64,000 nt of DNA, from positions 6,697,227 through 6,761,226 of the forward strand of contig NC_019693.1 of assembly GCF_000317105.1 (NCBI RefSeq). Reading direction: 5' to 3'. Shown here piece by piece: positions 36,374-45,853 of this stretch. The notes below the pieces were generated by a model. It saw only the letters and a program-made list of their open reading frames with translations. It did not search any database and was not told the DNA's origin. The position numbers and the translations under genes were made by a program. Each line of letters opens with the position of its first letter. Positions within the stretch are counted from its first letter, which is position 1. The stretch is from Oscillatoria acuminata PCC 6304 (lineage in GTDB: Bacteria > Cyanobacteriota > Cyanobacteriia > Cyanobacteriales > Laspinemataceae).

Positions 36374-37800
36374 GTATTCAACGTCAATATAGTTTACCGA
36401 CTTGCAAGCTGGTGTTAGAGGGGTTAACCGACGAGAACCTCTCGGGCGATCGCCAGGATGGAGCCAGACCTCTGATGTCGATTTTGGTCAGTGCTGAGTG
36501 CTATTTACCCCCCCGTAAGGAACCGATTGCTGGGGGACAGGAGTTTTTTCAAAGTTTAGTGAATGTCGTCAGTCACTATGCCCAAGAATTTTTGAGTGGG
36601 ATCAAGCGGTTCTCGTTCCATACTATTCCGGTAGAACCCCGAGATGGGGGTCCAACGCCGGTACAGTTGCAAAAAATTAATCCCAATTTGCACCGCTTGA
36701 TTGTCCAACCCCAGGAGTCTTATAACAGTGCTCCGATTGAGATTGAGTTGAGTTCGGTGCAATTGTTTGACTTGGTGGAGGCGGTGGATCAATTCTGTGC
36801 TGATAGCCAGACTCTACCCCAGATCCACGGCAATTTACGCTCTTTGAGCCGACAAGAAGCCAAGGTTCATGAACCTGTCACCAAACGAGCGTTACCGGCA
36901 ACCGTGGGACTGTCGAGTTTAGCAGTAGCGGCCCTGGCCTTTTTCTTGATGCCAATTCCGGAATATCAACGGCCCCTCGAACCCGTCCCGACGGAGAGTT
37001 TGGAGGAATCTCGCCAGGGAACGGGAGCGATCGCCACTGGCAATGGTCCCGATAGTTCTCCGGCGGGTTCCCCCCCAGACCCCTCCGCATTCGGCACCAT
37101 CCCGGTAAGCAATCGACAGATTACTGATGTCAGTGAATTGCAACGTCTCGAACGGGAGGTTTATAACCAGATTGATCGCGCCTGGAGAACCACTCCCACT
37201 TTTAGTCAGCCGTTAGTCTATCAAGTCACCGCTGGGACCGATGGGGCGATTTTGGGATATAAACCGGAAAACCAAGCGGCACAGGATTATCAAGATGAAA
37301 CCCCCCTGTTGGATTTGGTGTACATCCCTGTTGATGGGGGAACGGCAACAGCAGAAGAAGTAGCTGTATTTAGAGTGGTGTTTGACCCCCCAAACACCCT
37401 CCAGGTCAGTCCTTCGGAAAGCGATCGCCCCGAGGAAAGCGATCGCTCCGAGGTCCCGGAAGTCACTCCCGTGGCGGATATTCAAGATTTGGGAGTTCTG
37501 GAATCGTTACAACAGCAGGTTTACGAAGAGATTGACCGCGCCTGGACCGAAAATCCCGACTTTGAGCGGGACCTAATTTATCGGATTTGGGTGAATGCTC
37601 AAGGGGCGATCGTGGACTACGAAGCCACAGATTCCTTGGCAAAGACGGCCTTAAATCAAACCCCCCTGAAGGAGTTACATCAGCCCTCAGCGGATTATGT
37701 CCGCAACACCACTGGCAGCGATTCCTCTTTGGCCGAATTCCGAGTGGTTTTTACCGCCGGAGGCATTTTGCAGATTAGCCCCTGGAAGGGTTTTCGGTAG
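36370..37800 (+). CDS. DUF4335 family membrane-anchored protein
   Basis: 476 residues. N-terminal DUF4335 domain (about 1-165: SIQRQYSLPTCKLVLEGLTD, ECYLPPRKEPI), then one membrane helix (LPATVGLSSLAVAALAFFLM, quoted in part). After a Pro/Ser linker come two periplasm-side or cytoplasmic repeats (NQIDRAWRTTPTFSQPLVYQ and EEIDRAWTENPDFERDLIYR), duplicated domains of unknown fold. Coupled to DUF3038 by an overlapping ATGA. Likely acts in one complex with it. Confidence 0.8.
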   Translation: MSIQRQYSLPTCKLVLEGLTDENLSGDRQDGARPLMSILVSAECYLPPRKEPIAGGQEFFQSLVNVVSHYAQEFLSGIKRFSFHTIPVEPRDGGPTPVQLQKINPNLHRLIVQPQESYNSAPIEIELSSVQLFDLVEAVDQFCADSQTLPQIHGNLRSLSRQEAKVHEPVTKRALPATVGLSSLAVAALAFFLMPIPEYQRPLEPVPTESLEESRQGTGAIATGNGPDSSPAGSPPDPSAFGTIPVSNRQITDVSELQRLEREVYNQIDRAWRTTPTFSQPLVYQVTAGTDGAILGYKPENQAAQDYQDETPLLDLVYIPVDGGTATAEEVAVFRVVFDPPNTLQVSPSESDRPEESDRSEVPEVTPVADIQDLGVLESLQQQVYEEIDRAWTENPDFERDLIYRIWVNAQGAIVDYEATDSLAKTALNQTPLKELHQPSADYVRNTTGSDSSLAEFRVVFTAGGILQISPWKGFR

Positions 37801-37811
37801 GCGGGGTCCGG

Positions 37812-38144
37812 GGCAACCCCCGCTTGCAAGAGTAGGTTTTTTACTTCCGGACCCCTCCCCTTGGCAAGGTCCGGGTTAGGGTGGGGTTCTTCTTGACGAA
37901 AGCGATCGCTTTCGTCACGCACTCATCAGAGGCGATCTCCCCTGCATGGAGCCGGGTGCCAACCTCTTTCTTCGTGACGAAAGCGATCGCCTCCTCACCA
38001 CCGACACCCTTCACCCACTATTTCTTCCTGACGTGGCGTAAGCCACGTCAAGAGGACCCCACCCTAACCCGGACCTTGCTAAGGGGAGGGGACCGGAGAT
38101 GGAGTTAAGCGTAAAAAACCCACTCTTGTAAGGGCAACCCCCGC
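37812..38144. repeat. Complete MITE-like element, family B, with 12-bp flanking direct repeat
   Basis: Element 37824-38132 (309 bp): left end TTGCAAGAGTAGGTTTTTTA and right end the inverse (GTAAAAAACCCACTCTTGTAA), with inner inverted GGACCCCTCCCCTTGGCAAG / CTTGCTAAGGGGAGGGGACC arms. It is bounded on both sides by GGCAACCCCCGC (37812-37823 and 38133-38144), as expected for a target-site duplication. Degenerate relative at 18972-19265. No ORF. Confidence 0.8.
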
Positions 38145-38581
38145 CCCACCTCCTTACCTCTCCTGGATTCTCGATCACCTATAGGGAGCTTCAGTTGGGT
38201 CCTAACACAGTTACCAGAAACGGGTTCGAGCCTTCCCTAAAATCGGGAATTTTATCCCGGAGTTGCCCTGGGTGTTCCAGGCACGGGGTCAGTCCCATCG
38301 CTCACAGAAGCATAGCCACAGAGGACTGGGACTGCTTCTATAGGAAGATGAAAGGGAACGCAACCTTTTAATTTCGACCCAGACTCCGGGGAGATTACCC
38401 AGGGTTTGAGGTGGGTGGGGTCAGTCCTGACTCCGGCAAGGGGCAACTCCCAATTGCCAAGGGAGGGCGATCGCTGCTAAATGTAATCTGTTAACTGGCA
38501 ATAGTCAGTTGCTATCAATTCCGGAGCCTTCAATTCTGACGAGTCCCCCCTTAACCACCTAGCACTGAGCGCTCACGCAAC
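38145..38581. other. Gene-free stretch upstream of fmt
   Basis: No gene seen. CACTCACTCC-free, fairly GC-rich; contains several CAGGG/CCCTG words and one HIP1 site. The fmt start lacks a clear ribosome-binding site. Confidence 0.4.
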
Positions 38582-39589
38582 ATGAAAGTCGTATTCTTCG
38601 GTACTCCCCATTTTGCAGTTCCCACATTGCAAATTCTGTTAGCCACTCCCGAGGTTGACGTATTAGCTGTGGTCACTCAGCCCGATAGACGTCGCAGTCG
38701 CGGCAGCCAATTGGACCCTTCCCCGGTCAAAAGTTTAGCCTTAGCTCATAATCTCCCCGTCTGGCAGCCCCCACGAGTCAAAAAAGACCCAGATACTCTG
38801 GCATTTCTCAGCCAAATTCAGGCCGATTTATTCGTTGTGGTGGCTTATGGACAGATTTTATCTCAGGAAATTCTGGATATGCCCACCCTGGGCTGTGTGA
38901 ACGTCCATGCCTCTCTCTTGCCTAAATACCGAGGGGCTGCGCCCATTCAATGGTCTCTGTACAATGGGGATGCAGAAACCGGAGTCACCACGATGCAAAT
39001 GGAGGCCGGATTGGACACCGGACCGATATTGCTCAAGGCTTCTGTGCCGATCGAACTGCTAGACAATGCCGATCGCTTGGCGCATACCCTCTCTACTGTA
39101 GGGGCTGAGTTGTTGCTGAAAACGGTGGTGAAGTTAGGCCGTCAGCAAATTCAACCTGTTCCCCAAAACGATGCGGACTCGACTTATGCGCCGTTAATTC
39201 AGAAGGAGGATTATCTGGTGGATTGGTCCCGTAGTGCAGTCGCCCTCCATAACCAAATTCGCGGCTTTTTTCCCAACTGCACAGCTCAGTTTCGCGGCCA
39301 AGACCTCAAAATTATGGCCACTGCACCCGTGGGCGATCGCTACTGGGAACAGCTTCCCCCGTCGTTTAGTGTTCTCGAACACAATTGGCCGGCCCTCTCT
39401 CCTGGAGAGGGCAAACCCGGTGAAATTGTCAGTATTGCCAAACATATCGGGCCGATTGTTCAAACCGGCGACGGTTTTTTACTTTTACAACAAGTCCAGG
39501 TTTCGGGTAAACGCGCTCAATCAGGTTGGGATTTTGCCAATGGGATGCATCTACTCACGGGGGAAATGTTGGGTAACGGGAATGCCTGA
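38582..39589 (+). CDS. fmt: Methionyl-tRNA formyltransferase
   Basis: 335 residues. N-terminal formyltransferase domain with [20 protein letters not shown] and the catalytic [18 protein letters not shown] (Asn-His) plus Asp in [14 protein letters not shown]-terminal Fmt domain follows ([20 protein letters not shown]). It formylates Met-tRNAfMet for translation initiation. Length typical. No def gene is adjacent. Confidence 0.95.
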   Translation: MKVVFFGTPHFAVPTLQILLATPEVDVLAVVTQPDRRRSRGSQLDPSPVKSLALAHNLPVWQPPRVKKDPDTLAFLSQIQADLFVVVAYGQILSQEILDMPTLGCVNVHASLLPKYRGAAPIQWSLYNGDAETGVTTMQMEAGLDTGPILLKASVPIELLDNADRLAHTLSTVGAELLLKTVVKLGRQQIQPVPQNDADSTYAPLIQKEDYLVDWSRSAVALHNQIRGFFPNCTAQFRGQDLKIMATAPVGDRYWEQLPPSFSVLEHNWPALSPGEGKPGEIVSIAKHIGPIVQTGDGFLLLQQVQVSGKRAQSGWDFANGMHLLTGEMLGNGNA

Positions 39590-39614
39590 GTGCCGATAGA
39601 AACGCGATCGAGAC

Positions 39615-40007
39615 CTAGTTAGGCAGCGATCGCGTCTCATCAGCTTCGGACTCGGTTAAAGGTTCAAAAAAACGACATCCTGCACAGGGTCCTTCTGGAT
39701 TGACGGCACAGCGAATCAGTTCAGATTTAGCATTGAAGCGGCAACTGGCCTCTCCAATCACCCAGCGACCCTCTACAAGGCTTTTTTCAATCGGTCGCTG
39801 CGCTGACTGAACATATAGAGCAATATTGTGCAAGCGATAACGACCCGATTTCAGTTGATATCGATGGCGGCGTTCGAGCACGGCGTAAGTTTTTCCTTCC
39901 AGATCCAGATAGTGACCCGGTTGCGGATTCCAATCTAAATGCACTTTCCCCAAGGATTGCGAGGGTTTGGTTAATATCACCTCGGTGGGTAAAGAATCTG
40001 GTTCCAT
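39615..40007 (-). CDS. Conserved cyanobacterial protein (possibly DUF6464)
   Basis: 130 residues, AGAGGA upstream of ATG. Contains KTYAVLERRHRYQLKSGRY and IALYVQSA, then a C-terminal Cys cluster (EASCRFNAKSELIRCAVNPEGPCAGCRFFEP, four Cys in a spaced CxnCxnCxxC pattern; quoted in part EGPCAGCRFFEP) that could bind zinc or a cluster. I recall similar proteins as an uncharacterised cyanobacterial family; function unknown. Confidence 0.72.
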   Translation of the reverse strand: MEPDSLPTEVILTKPSQSLGKVHLDWNPQPGHYLDLEGKTYAVLERRHRYQLKSGRYRLHNIALYVQSAQRPIEKSLVEGRWVIGEASCRFNAKSELIRCAVNPEGPCAGCRFFEPLTESEADETRSLPN

Positions 40008-40353
40008 GATTCCTCTGTGATGTTCTTTACATTTTTACGTTACCTTACACCACCCCTAGATGCCGAGACTCCTCCAGATCCCTTTAGCTTTAAATCTCCT
40101 GAGACTCCACTGGGCGATCGTCCACTCCACAATCCCACCCTTTTGATTTTCGGAAGTCTGCCAAACTCTACACCCCATCCAGTCTGGCCATCTAGCGCTA
40201 GTCGCTTGGATCCTGCGGTTGAGGAGAACTCTACGGCATAAAAGCAAAAAATCTATGATTAAAATAGAATTCTGGAAGAACTCTTATTAGAAATTAACGC
40301 TTTTGAGGGGTTCATCGGGTTCCTATTCTGGCTTTTGAAAGTAGAGACCGTTC
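40008..40353. other. Gene-free stretch
   Basis: No gene seen. One HIP1 site near 40114, and AT-rich from about 40240 to the start of the ribbon-helix-helix gene. Promoter elements for that gene probably lie here but none is clear. Confidence 0.4.
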
Positions 40354-40626
40354 ATGTCTAGTCCTATCATTAACACAAACATCCGTCTTCCTGCACATTT
40401 GCTAGAAGCAATGGATCAAGCCGTGCAACAAGGAAAAGCCAAAAGCCGCGATGAATTTATTATGCAGGCGATTCGTCGGGAATTAGAGGCACTGAAACGA
40501 GCAGAAATTGATGCAGAACTTGCAGAAATGGTACAGGATCCTGACTATCAATTAAAGAGAGATTCAATCTTGTTTCCCAATCCTTCACCCAACCTATCTC
40601 CAGCAGAAACTCACCGAGAAGATTAA
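40354..40626 (+). CDS. Ribbon-helix-helix (CopG-like) small protein, orphan antitoxin type
   Basis: 90 residues. NTNIRLPAHLLEAMDQAVQQ followed by SRDEFIMQAIRRELEAL is the classic ribbon-helix-helix DNA-binding fold. The second half is an acidic tail (EIDAELAEMVQDPDYQ), as in antitoxins. No toxin gene follows; the next ORF encodes a protein kinase. So it is either an orphan antitoxin or a small regulator. Confidence 0.75.
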   Translation: MSSPIINTNIRLPAHLLEAMDQAVQQGKAKSRDEFIMQAIRRELEALKRAEIDAELAEMVQDPDYQLKRDSILFPNPSPNLSPAETHRED

Positions 40627-40730
40627 GATTTTTATCGGAATTGACCCCCCCGGCCACTGCATTCGCCTATAATTATAAAACCCCCTGCGATTCGTCCCCG
40701 CCACCACTCCTTCTACCCCAAAGCGCGAGT

Positions 40731-42341
40731 ATGCACTGCTGCCTAAATCCCAGTTGCCCGAATCCCCATAACCCTGACGGCATCAAATTCTGCCAAAGTT
40801 GCGGCAATCCTTTGGTGGTGTTGCGAAATCATTACCACCCCCGCCAACTCCTCTCCAACGAAGGCGGTTTTGGGAGAACTTATCTCGCGGAAGATATTGA
40901 CAAATTGCATGAAAAGTGCGTTATTAAACAACTCGCCCCCCAAGTCCAAGGAACTAGCGCACTCCAGAAGGCAAAAGAATTATTTGAACAAGAAGCAAGG
41001 CAATTGCAACAACTGGGAGAACATCCGCAAATTCCCACCCTTTATGCCTATTTTGAGCAAGATGGATATTTGTATTTAGTCCAGCAATATATCGAAGGGC
41101 AACCCTTGCATAAATGCCAGCCGGGAACCTGGAAAGAAACTCAGGTCAGAGAATTATTAGAGCAATTATTGCCGGTTCTGGAATTCATTCACCAACGGGG
41201 TGTAATTCATCGGGATATCAAACCTCCGAATATCATGCGGCGCAAATCTGATGGCAAATATGTGTTAATTGATTTTGGGGCTTCTAAACAATTAAAATCC
41301 ACCGTAGTGGCAGGGCAAGGAACGCAAATCGGCACGAATGGGTATTCACCTTTTGAGCAAATGAAACGGGGGGAAGCGTATCCGGCCAGTGATTTATATA
41401 GTTTGGGCGTGACTTGTTTTTATTTACTAACGGGCAAAGACCCTTTTGCGTTATTTTTGGATGAGGGGTATGGTTGGGTTGATTCTTGGCGAAAACATTT
41501 ACTGCAACCGATGAGTGAGCAATTGCAGCAGGTGTTTGACCAGTTACTGCAAAAAGAAAGTCAGAACCGCTATCAACAGGCAGGGGATCTGCTGAGGGAT
41601 TTACAGAAAAAACTTAAACCAATACAACAGACGATATCGCAACCAAAACCACAAGTTCAACCACAATTCCAACCACAACAGCACCAATCAAAACCACAAC
41701 CGCGCCCCGTTTTACCAATTTTAGCGGCAATTCTCCTGCTGGGGGGTGTAGGGGTAGTTGTCGGTTTGGTGCTAACCCTGAAGACATTGGAGAATCTGGA
41801 ATCCTCGAACCAGGAATACCCGAACCCCACGGAAACTGAGACCGACCTCCTCACGATTCCGGACATCACAGAACGGGCCACGATAGAAGCGGGCCAGTAC
41901 CTGCAACTGAGGCGTTCTATCACCGCTCAAGCTCCAGAGGAGGGGGAGTTAATCTTGTTGAGGCAGCAAGGGGCGGCCATCCCTGGAAATAAACTGGGGT
42001 TTATCCCTAGTGGCAGTGTTCTGTTGGTGATGGGCAAACAACCCGCAGTGAGCGACTCCGATGCCTGGGTCCAGATCCAAGTTTGCTCGACCCCAGAACC
42101 CGTGGAATCGGAGGAGGCTACACCGACTCCAGTTGTTGGGGCTGAAGGGGTCTCGGAACCCGTTAGTGAGGACACCCCCGCACCAGCAGCGCCACCCCTT
42201 GTCCGGGTCCGACCCAGCAATATGGGGTGGATTTCAGAGCAGATTTTACTTCCGCAAGTCCTGCCGAATGTCGTCCCCTCGGCTACAGAACAAGGGGGCT
42301 GTATCGATGAACCCAACCCTCAGCCCTTTTCGGTACCATAA
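40731..42341 (+). CDS. Serine/threonine protein kinase with zinc-ribbon N-terminus and membrane anchor
   Basis: 536 residues from ATG 40731; the upstream TTG extension is not family-like. N-terminal CLNPSCPNPHN and CQSCGNPL form a four-Cys zinc ribbon. Kinase domain (about 35-290) has the glycine loop GGFGRTYLAED, catalytic loop VIHRDIKPPNIM and DFGASKQ. Then a Gln/Pro linker, one membrane helix (LPILAAILLLGGVGVVVGLV) and a periplasmic region containing an SH3-like part (AGQYLQLRRSITAQAPEEGE). Typical cyanobacterial Pkn kinase. A WD40 remnant lies just downstream in another frame, perhaps from a formerly longer kinase. Confidence 0.9.
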   Translation: MHCCLNPSCPNPHNPDGIKFCQSCGNPLVVLRNHYHPRQLLSNEGGFGRTYLAEDIDKLHEKCVIKQLAPQVQGTSALQKAKELFEQEARQLQQLGEHPQIPTLYAYFEQDGYLYLVQQYIEGQPLHKCQPGTWKETQVRELLEQLLPVLEFIHQRGVIHRDIKPPNIMRRKSDGKYVLIDFGASKQLKSTVVAGQGTQIGTNGYSPFEQMKRGEAYPASDLYSLGVTCFYLLTGKDPFALFLDEGYGWVDSWRKHLLQPMSEQLQQVFDQLLQKESQNRYQQAGDLLRDLQKKLKPIQQTISQPKPQVQPQFQPQQHQSKPQPRPVLPILAAILLLGGVGVVVGLVLTLKTLENLESSNQEYPNPTETETDLLTIPDITERATIEAGQYLQLRRSITAQAPEEGELILLRQQGAAIPGNKLGFIPSGSVLLVMGKQPAVSDSDAWVQIQVCSTPEPVESEEATPTPVVGAEGVSEPVSEDTPAPAAPPLVRVRPSNMGWISEQILLPQVLPNVVPSATEQGGCIDEPNPQPFSVP

Positions 42342-42401
42342 CTGGGTTGTTGGGTCTGCAAAGAGGCGATCGCTTCTTTTATATTTTTGGCACCTTCTGG
42401 G

Positions 42402-42587
42402 ATGTGTCCCCCTCGTTACAAAATTTGGAATCTGACAACTGGGGAACTGCTGGATACACTGACTGGGCATACTGACTCGGTGGAATCTCTCGCCTTTACT
42501 CCCGATGGACGAACCCTGGTCAGTGGCAGTGGAGGGGTTTGGACTGCGAATGGTGACAACAGCATCAAGATTTGGCGGTTACAATAA
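42402..42587 (+). pseudogene. WD40-repeat remnant downstream of the kinase
   Basis: The reading YKIWNLTTGELLDTLTGHTD, then VESLAFTPDGRTLVSGSGG and NSIKIWRLQ-stop is one and a half WD40 repeats, as found at the C-termini of cyanobacterial Ser/Thr kinases with WD40 propellers. It has no proper start and only about 60 codons, so it is a remnant of a lost propeller or of a separate gene. Confidence 0.7.
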
Positions 42588-42644
42588 CCGTAAGGCTATA
42601 TTTGTTTAGAGTCTACATGAATTTACTCAGGGAAAGGATTAATC

Positions 42645-43223
42645 ATGTTCACTGAAACGGATAAAAAATATTATACTCCCGAAGAATACCGGGCATTGGA
42701 AGAAGAGGCCGATTATAAAAGCGAGTATCGAGATGGAGAAATTGTCTCCATGACTGGGGTAACTACCAATCATAATGAATTGGCGTTAACTTTAGCTGTT
42801 TTACTCAAACTGAAACTCAGAAAACAAAATTATCGGGTTTATATGGGTGACGTTCGGTTGTGGATTCCTCGGTATCGCCAATACACTTATCCCGATGTGA
42901 TGGTGATTGGCGGCGAACCGATTTATACGGATAGCGGAACGACCACCGTCACGAATCCTTTGCTGATTGCGGAGGTTTTATCGAAGTCTACGCAAAATTA
43001 TGACCAAGGTGATAAATTTATGTATTATCGCTCGATACCGGAAATGCGGGAATATCTTTTAATTGACCAAACTCGGTGTTATGTGATGCAATATTATAAA
43101 ATTGAGGAGCATCATTGGATGTTAACGGAATGGGAAGGGGAGGCAGCGGGTTTACGGTTGCAGTCTGTTGATTTTGAGATGTCTTTGGGGGAGCTTTATG
43201 AAGGGGTTGAGTTTAAGGGATGA
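42645..43223 (+). CDS. Uma2 family (DUF820) putative restriction-endonuclease-like protein
   Basis: 192 residues, AAAGGA before ATG. KYYTPEEYRALEEEADYKSE, DVRLWIPRYRQYTYPDVMVI and LLIAEVLSKSTQNYDQGDKF are Uma2/DUF820 blocks, a PD-(D/E)XK nuclease-like family greatly expanded in cyanobacteria. Catalytic-like residues (E of SEYRDGE, D of PDVMV, E of AEVLS, and K of SKSTQ) are present. Biological role is unclear. Confidence 0.88.
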   Translation: MFTETDKKYYTPEEYRALEEEADYKSEYRDGEIVSMTGVTTNHNELALTLAVLLKLKLRKQNYRVYMGDVRLWIPRYRQYTYPDVMVIGGEPIYTDSGTTTVTNPLLIAEVLSKSTQNYDQGDKFMYYRSIPEMREYLLIDQTRCYVMQYYKIEEHHWMLTEWEGEAAGLRLQSVDFEMSLGELYEGVEFKG

Positions 43224-43336
43224 TTAACAATATGATGAATTTAACTTAATCTTTAACCCGCTCTCTACAATTTTTGCAGAATATCGAATTACCCTTTATC
43301 CTAGAACAGGTGAATGTAAATTTAGGGAATCGTTCG

Positions 43337-44335
43337 ATGTTTGAAGAGTTATTTACGGAATTTACCGATCGCGATCGCAGCATCCCCAGCAATCGTCGTC
43401 CCCTCAAAGGCGTGATTATTGGTGCGGGTCAAGTGGGAATGGCTTGTGCTTATTCCATGTTAATCCAAAATACCCTGGATGAGATGCTCTTGGTAGATGT
43501 CAACCAAGAAAAACTTCAAGGGGAAGTCATGGACTTACTCCACGGTGTACCCTTCATTGACCCCACGGGAATCCGGTCCGGGACTTTAGCGGATAGTGAT
43601 GACCCGGATATTGTAATTATTACCGCTGGGGCGAAACAACAACCGGGGGAAACTCGCTTAGATTTGCTGAATCGCAATGTGCAGATTTTCAAAAAATTGA
43701 TTCCGGATATTGTTCAATATTGTCCTCATGCAATTTTACTCTTAGTGACCAATCCGGTGGATATTATGACTTATGTCACCCTGAAGTTATCCGGATTTCC
43801 CTGTAACCGAGTCCTGGGTTCGGGGACGGTTCTGGATACGGCGCGGTTTCGATATTTGTTGGCGAATCAATTAAAGATTGACCCGCGCAGTTTTCATGCC
43901 TATATTATTGGGGAACATGGAGATAGTGAGGTTCCGGTTTGGAGTAAGGTGAATATTTCTGGGATGAATCTGTGCAGTGGCGGAATTGAGGACTGTTCAG
44001 AAGCGGATCAAGACCGATTGCAAGGAATTTTTGACCAGGTGAAAAATGCAGCTTATGAGGTGATTAAGCGCAAAGGTGCGACCTCTTATGCCATTGGGTT
44101 GGGGGTGACGGATATTGTTAAAGCGGTGTTGAGAAATCAAAACCGGGTGTTAACGGTGAGTAGTTTTATTCATGGGATTAATGGCATCAATGATGTCTGT
44201 CTGAGTTTACCTGCGGTGGTGAATCGTGAGGGGGTAACTCGGGTGTTGGATTTGTCTTTGACGCCGAATGAAGAAAAGTTGCTGCAAAATTCGGCTACGG
44301 TGTTGAAAGAGGCGATCGCAAATTTGGATTTATAA
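43337..44335 (+). CDS. ldh: L-lactate dehydrogenase
   Basis: 332 residues from ATG 43337 (AGGGA upstream); the TTG extension to 43274 is rejected. Rossmann fold [16 protein letters not shown], specificity residue Gln in [14 protein letters not shown] (Gln selects pyruvate over oxaloacetate), and the catalytic [17 protein letters not shown]-dependent pyruvate-to-lactate reduction, a fermentative route. Distinct from the malate dehydrogenase paralogue at 47352-48335, which has Arg at this position. Confidence 0.9.
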   Translation: MFEELFTEFTDRDRSIPSNRRPLKGVIIGAGQVGMACAYSMLIQNTLDEMLLVDVNQEKLQGEVMDLLHGVPFIDPTGIRSGTLADSDDPDIVIITAGAKQQPGETRLDLLNRNVQIFKKLIPDIVQYCPHAILLLVTNPVDIMTYVTLKLSGFPCNRVLGSGTVLDTARFRYLLANQLKIDPRSFHAYIIGEHGDSEVPVWSKVNISGMNLCSGGIEDCSEADQDRLQGIFDQVKNAAYEVIKRKGATSYAIGLGVTDIVKAVLRNQNRVLTVSSFIHGINGINDVCLSLPAVVNREGVTRVLDLSLTPNEEKLLQNSATVLKEAIANLDL

Positions 44336-44750
44336 GTGAGATAGAATATCTCTTGCTCATTCACACATTTAATTATTATAATCGGGATAGTATGTATATT
44401 GTCCCGATTGATGGGAATAGCTCAGGACTGACACATATTTGTAGAACGAGGAAAGCCGATTTGTAGGGTTGATTCGCGAATCAACCCTACAAATCGGGGG
44501 TGATGATTAGGTTTTAATAAATTATACAAAAATTCCCAAGAAAGAGACCGATCGCCTCTAAGACATCGGAACCGCATGAGTTAGAAACCGGGTTCCTGGC
44601 CCTTAGATAGAATCGGGTATCGTCGTCCGGGGAGGATAGCCGATCGCCTACCGGATGGGCAATGGGTAGGGGAATTCGTTAAATTAAGACCAATCAACCC
44701 AAAGATTTCTCAGCCCGAACCCACCCTAAACTCCTTGGAGACTTAACCTC
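44336..44750. other. Gene-free stretch with hairpins after ldh
   Basis: AATCGGGATAGTATG...TCCCGATT (44380-44409) is an 8-bp stem hairpin that may end the ldh transcript. A perfect 42-bp palindrome follows at 44456-44497. An AGAAACCGGGTTCCTGG word at 44582, repeated elsewhere in the window, lies further on. No gene. Confidence 0.5.
44456..44497. repeat. Perfect 42-bp palindrome
   Basis: CCGATTTGTAGGGTTGATTCG and its exact inverted copy, arms of 21 with no loop. Its TTGTAGGG...CCCTACAA wording links it to the other TGTAGGGG palindromes. Confidence 0.7.
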
Positions 44751-45383
44751 ATGACTGCTACTTCTTCCCAGGCGAATCCCTTTCCTTTTGATTTTGCACC
44801 GCATCCGACTGGAGATGCCGAACTCCTGCAACAACTTGCTTTTATCCCCGGATTGAAAGAAACTCTGGCAGTGCGTCAGGTTCATGCCTTGGAACACGCC
44901 ACCGTCTGGGTATTGAGCGAAACCTCCGGTGAGAGGGCCCCGGAAAACAGCCAACCGGGGCGATCGCTGGATAACGATGGATTGGGGGGGATGTCCACCG
45001 ATCGCGGATTTTATCTCTATGGCAATGTTAACCTCCTTGACCTGCGTCGTGCCGTTCATGTCGCCCACGATCGCCTGACCCGGGGAGAATGGGACCTGGC
45101 AGTTCATCCCCGTTGTGGCACCAACCTGTCCGTGGGAATGCTGATCACTGCCGGGTTGGCTTTTGGCATCACGATGGTCCTTCCCCGAGACCCCATCTCC
45201 CAACTCTTGGGTTTAGGAGTAGCGGCAACCGCTGCCTCTCAGGTGACCCCAGACCTTGGCATCCTGGCTCAACGCTACCTCACCACGGCCATTCCCTATA
45301 ATCTGGCGATCGAAGAAATCACCACCACCCAGGATATGTGGGGACGTTCCGCTCATTTCATCGGGGTCCGTTGGATCGAGTAG
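44751..45383 (+). CDS. Conserved cyanobacterial membrane protein (DUF6391-like)
   Basis: 210 residues with two or so membrane helices (GMLITAGLAFGITMVL and GLGVAATAASQ). A HALEHATVWVL motif and HPRCGTNLSVG suggest metal-binding His/Cys near a membrane face; HxxxH is present. GGAG lies before the ATG. I recall this as a conserved cyanobacterial DUF6391-type family; function unknown. Confidence 0.68.
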   Translation: MTATSSQANPFPFDFAPHPTGDAELLQQLAFIPGLKETLAVRQVHALEHATVWVLSETSGERAPENSQPGRSLDNDGLGGMSTDRGFYLYGNVNLLDLRRAVHVAHDRLTRGEWDLAVHPRCGTNLSVGMLITAGLAFGITMVLPRDPISQLLGLGVAATAASQVTPDLGILAQRYLTTAIPYNLAIEEITTTQDMWGRSAHFIGVRWIE

Positions 45384-45493
45384 TTAATAAAACTTAAAGA
45401 TTGGAACATTCCAGAGTATCCCGTTAGAGTAGTACGCTGAGAAGCAATTCCCTTAAACTTTTCGTTCAATTCATCAGAAGGAAAAAAAAACAC

Positions 45494-45850
45494 ATGGTTC
45501 AACGTGGTTCTAAAGTTCGCATTCTGCGGAAAGAGTCCTACTGGTTTCAAGAAGTTGGCACCGTTGCCACTGTAGACCAAAGCGGGATCACCTATCCCGT
45601 GATTGTTCGCTTTGACAAAGTGAACTACGCCGGAGTCAACACCAACAACTTCGGGATGAGCGAAGTTGTGGAAGTCGAAGCGCCCAAAGGTGGAAAAGCT
45701 GGGGCTGGCAAAGGTGGCACCGCAACCAAGGCTGCTGCACGCAAAACCGGGACCGACGCCACCAAAGGCACCAAAACGACCGCCAAACCGGAAGCCGGTA
45801 GCAGTGGTACGGTAGAAGGCGATCCCAACCAAGGAACTGAAGCGCGCTAA
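45494..45850 (+). CDS. psaE: Photosystem I subunit IV with an extended C-terminal tail
   Basis: 118 residues. The first 64 or so are Psa[41 protein letters not shown] and [19 protein letters not shown]. PsaE is a stromal SH3-like peripheral subunit of photosystem I that helps dock ferredoxin. The remaining about 54 residues are low-complexity, rich in Lys, Gly, Thr and Ala, then neutral ([14 protein letters not shown]). The usual cyanobacterial protein is about 70-76 residues, so this is an unusually long tail. AAGGA precedes ATG. Followed after 3 bp by mutM. Confidence 0.95.
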   Translation: MVQRGSKVRILRKESYWFQEVGTVATVDQSGITYPVIVRFDKVNYAGVNTNNFGMSEVVEVEAPKGGKAGAGKGGTATKAAARKTGTDATKGTKTTAKPEAGSSGTVEGDPNQGTEAR

Positions 45851-45853
45851 CTG

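Noticed and set aside
40641-40730. Upstream TTG start for the Ser/Thr kinase
   Set aside because: The extra 30 residues are low-complexity, and the zinc-ribbon sequence begins naturally at ATG 40731.
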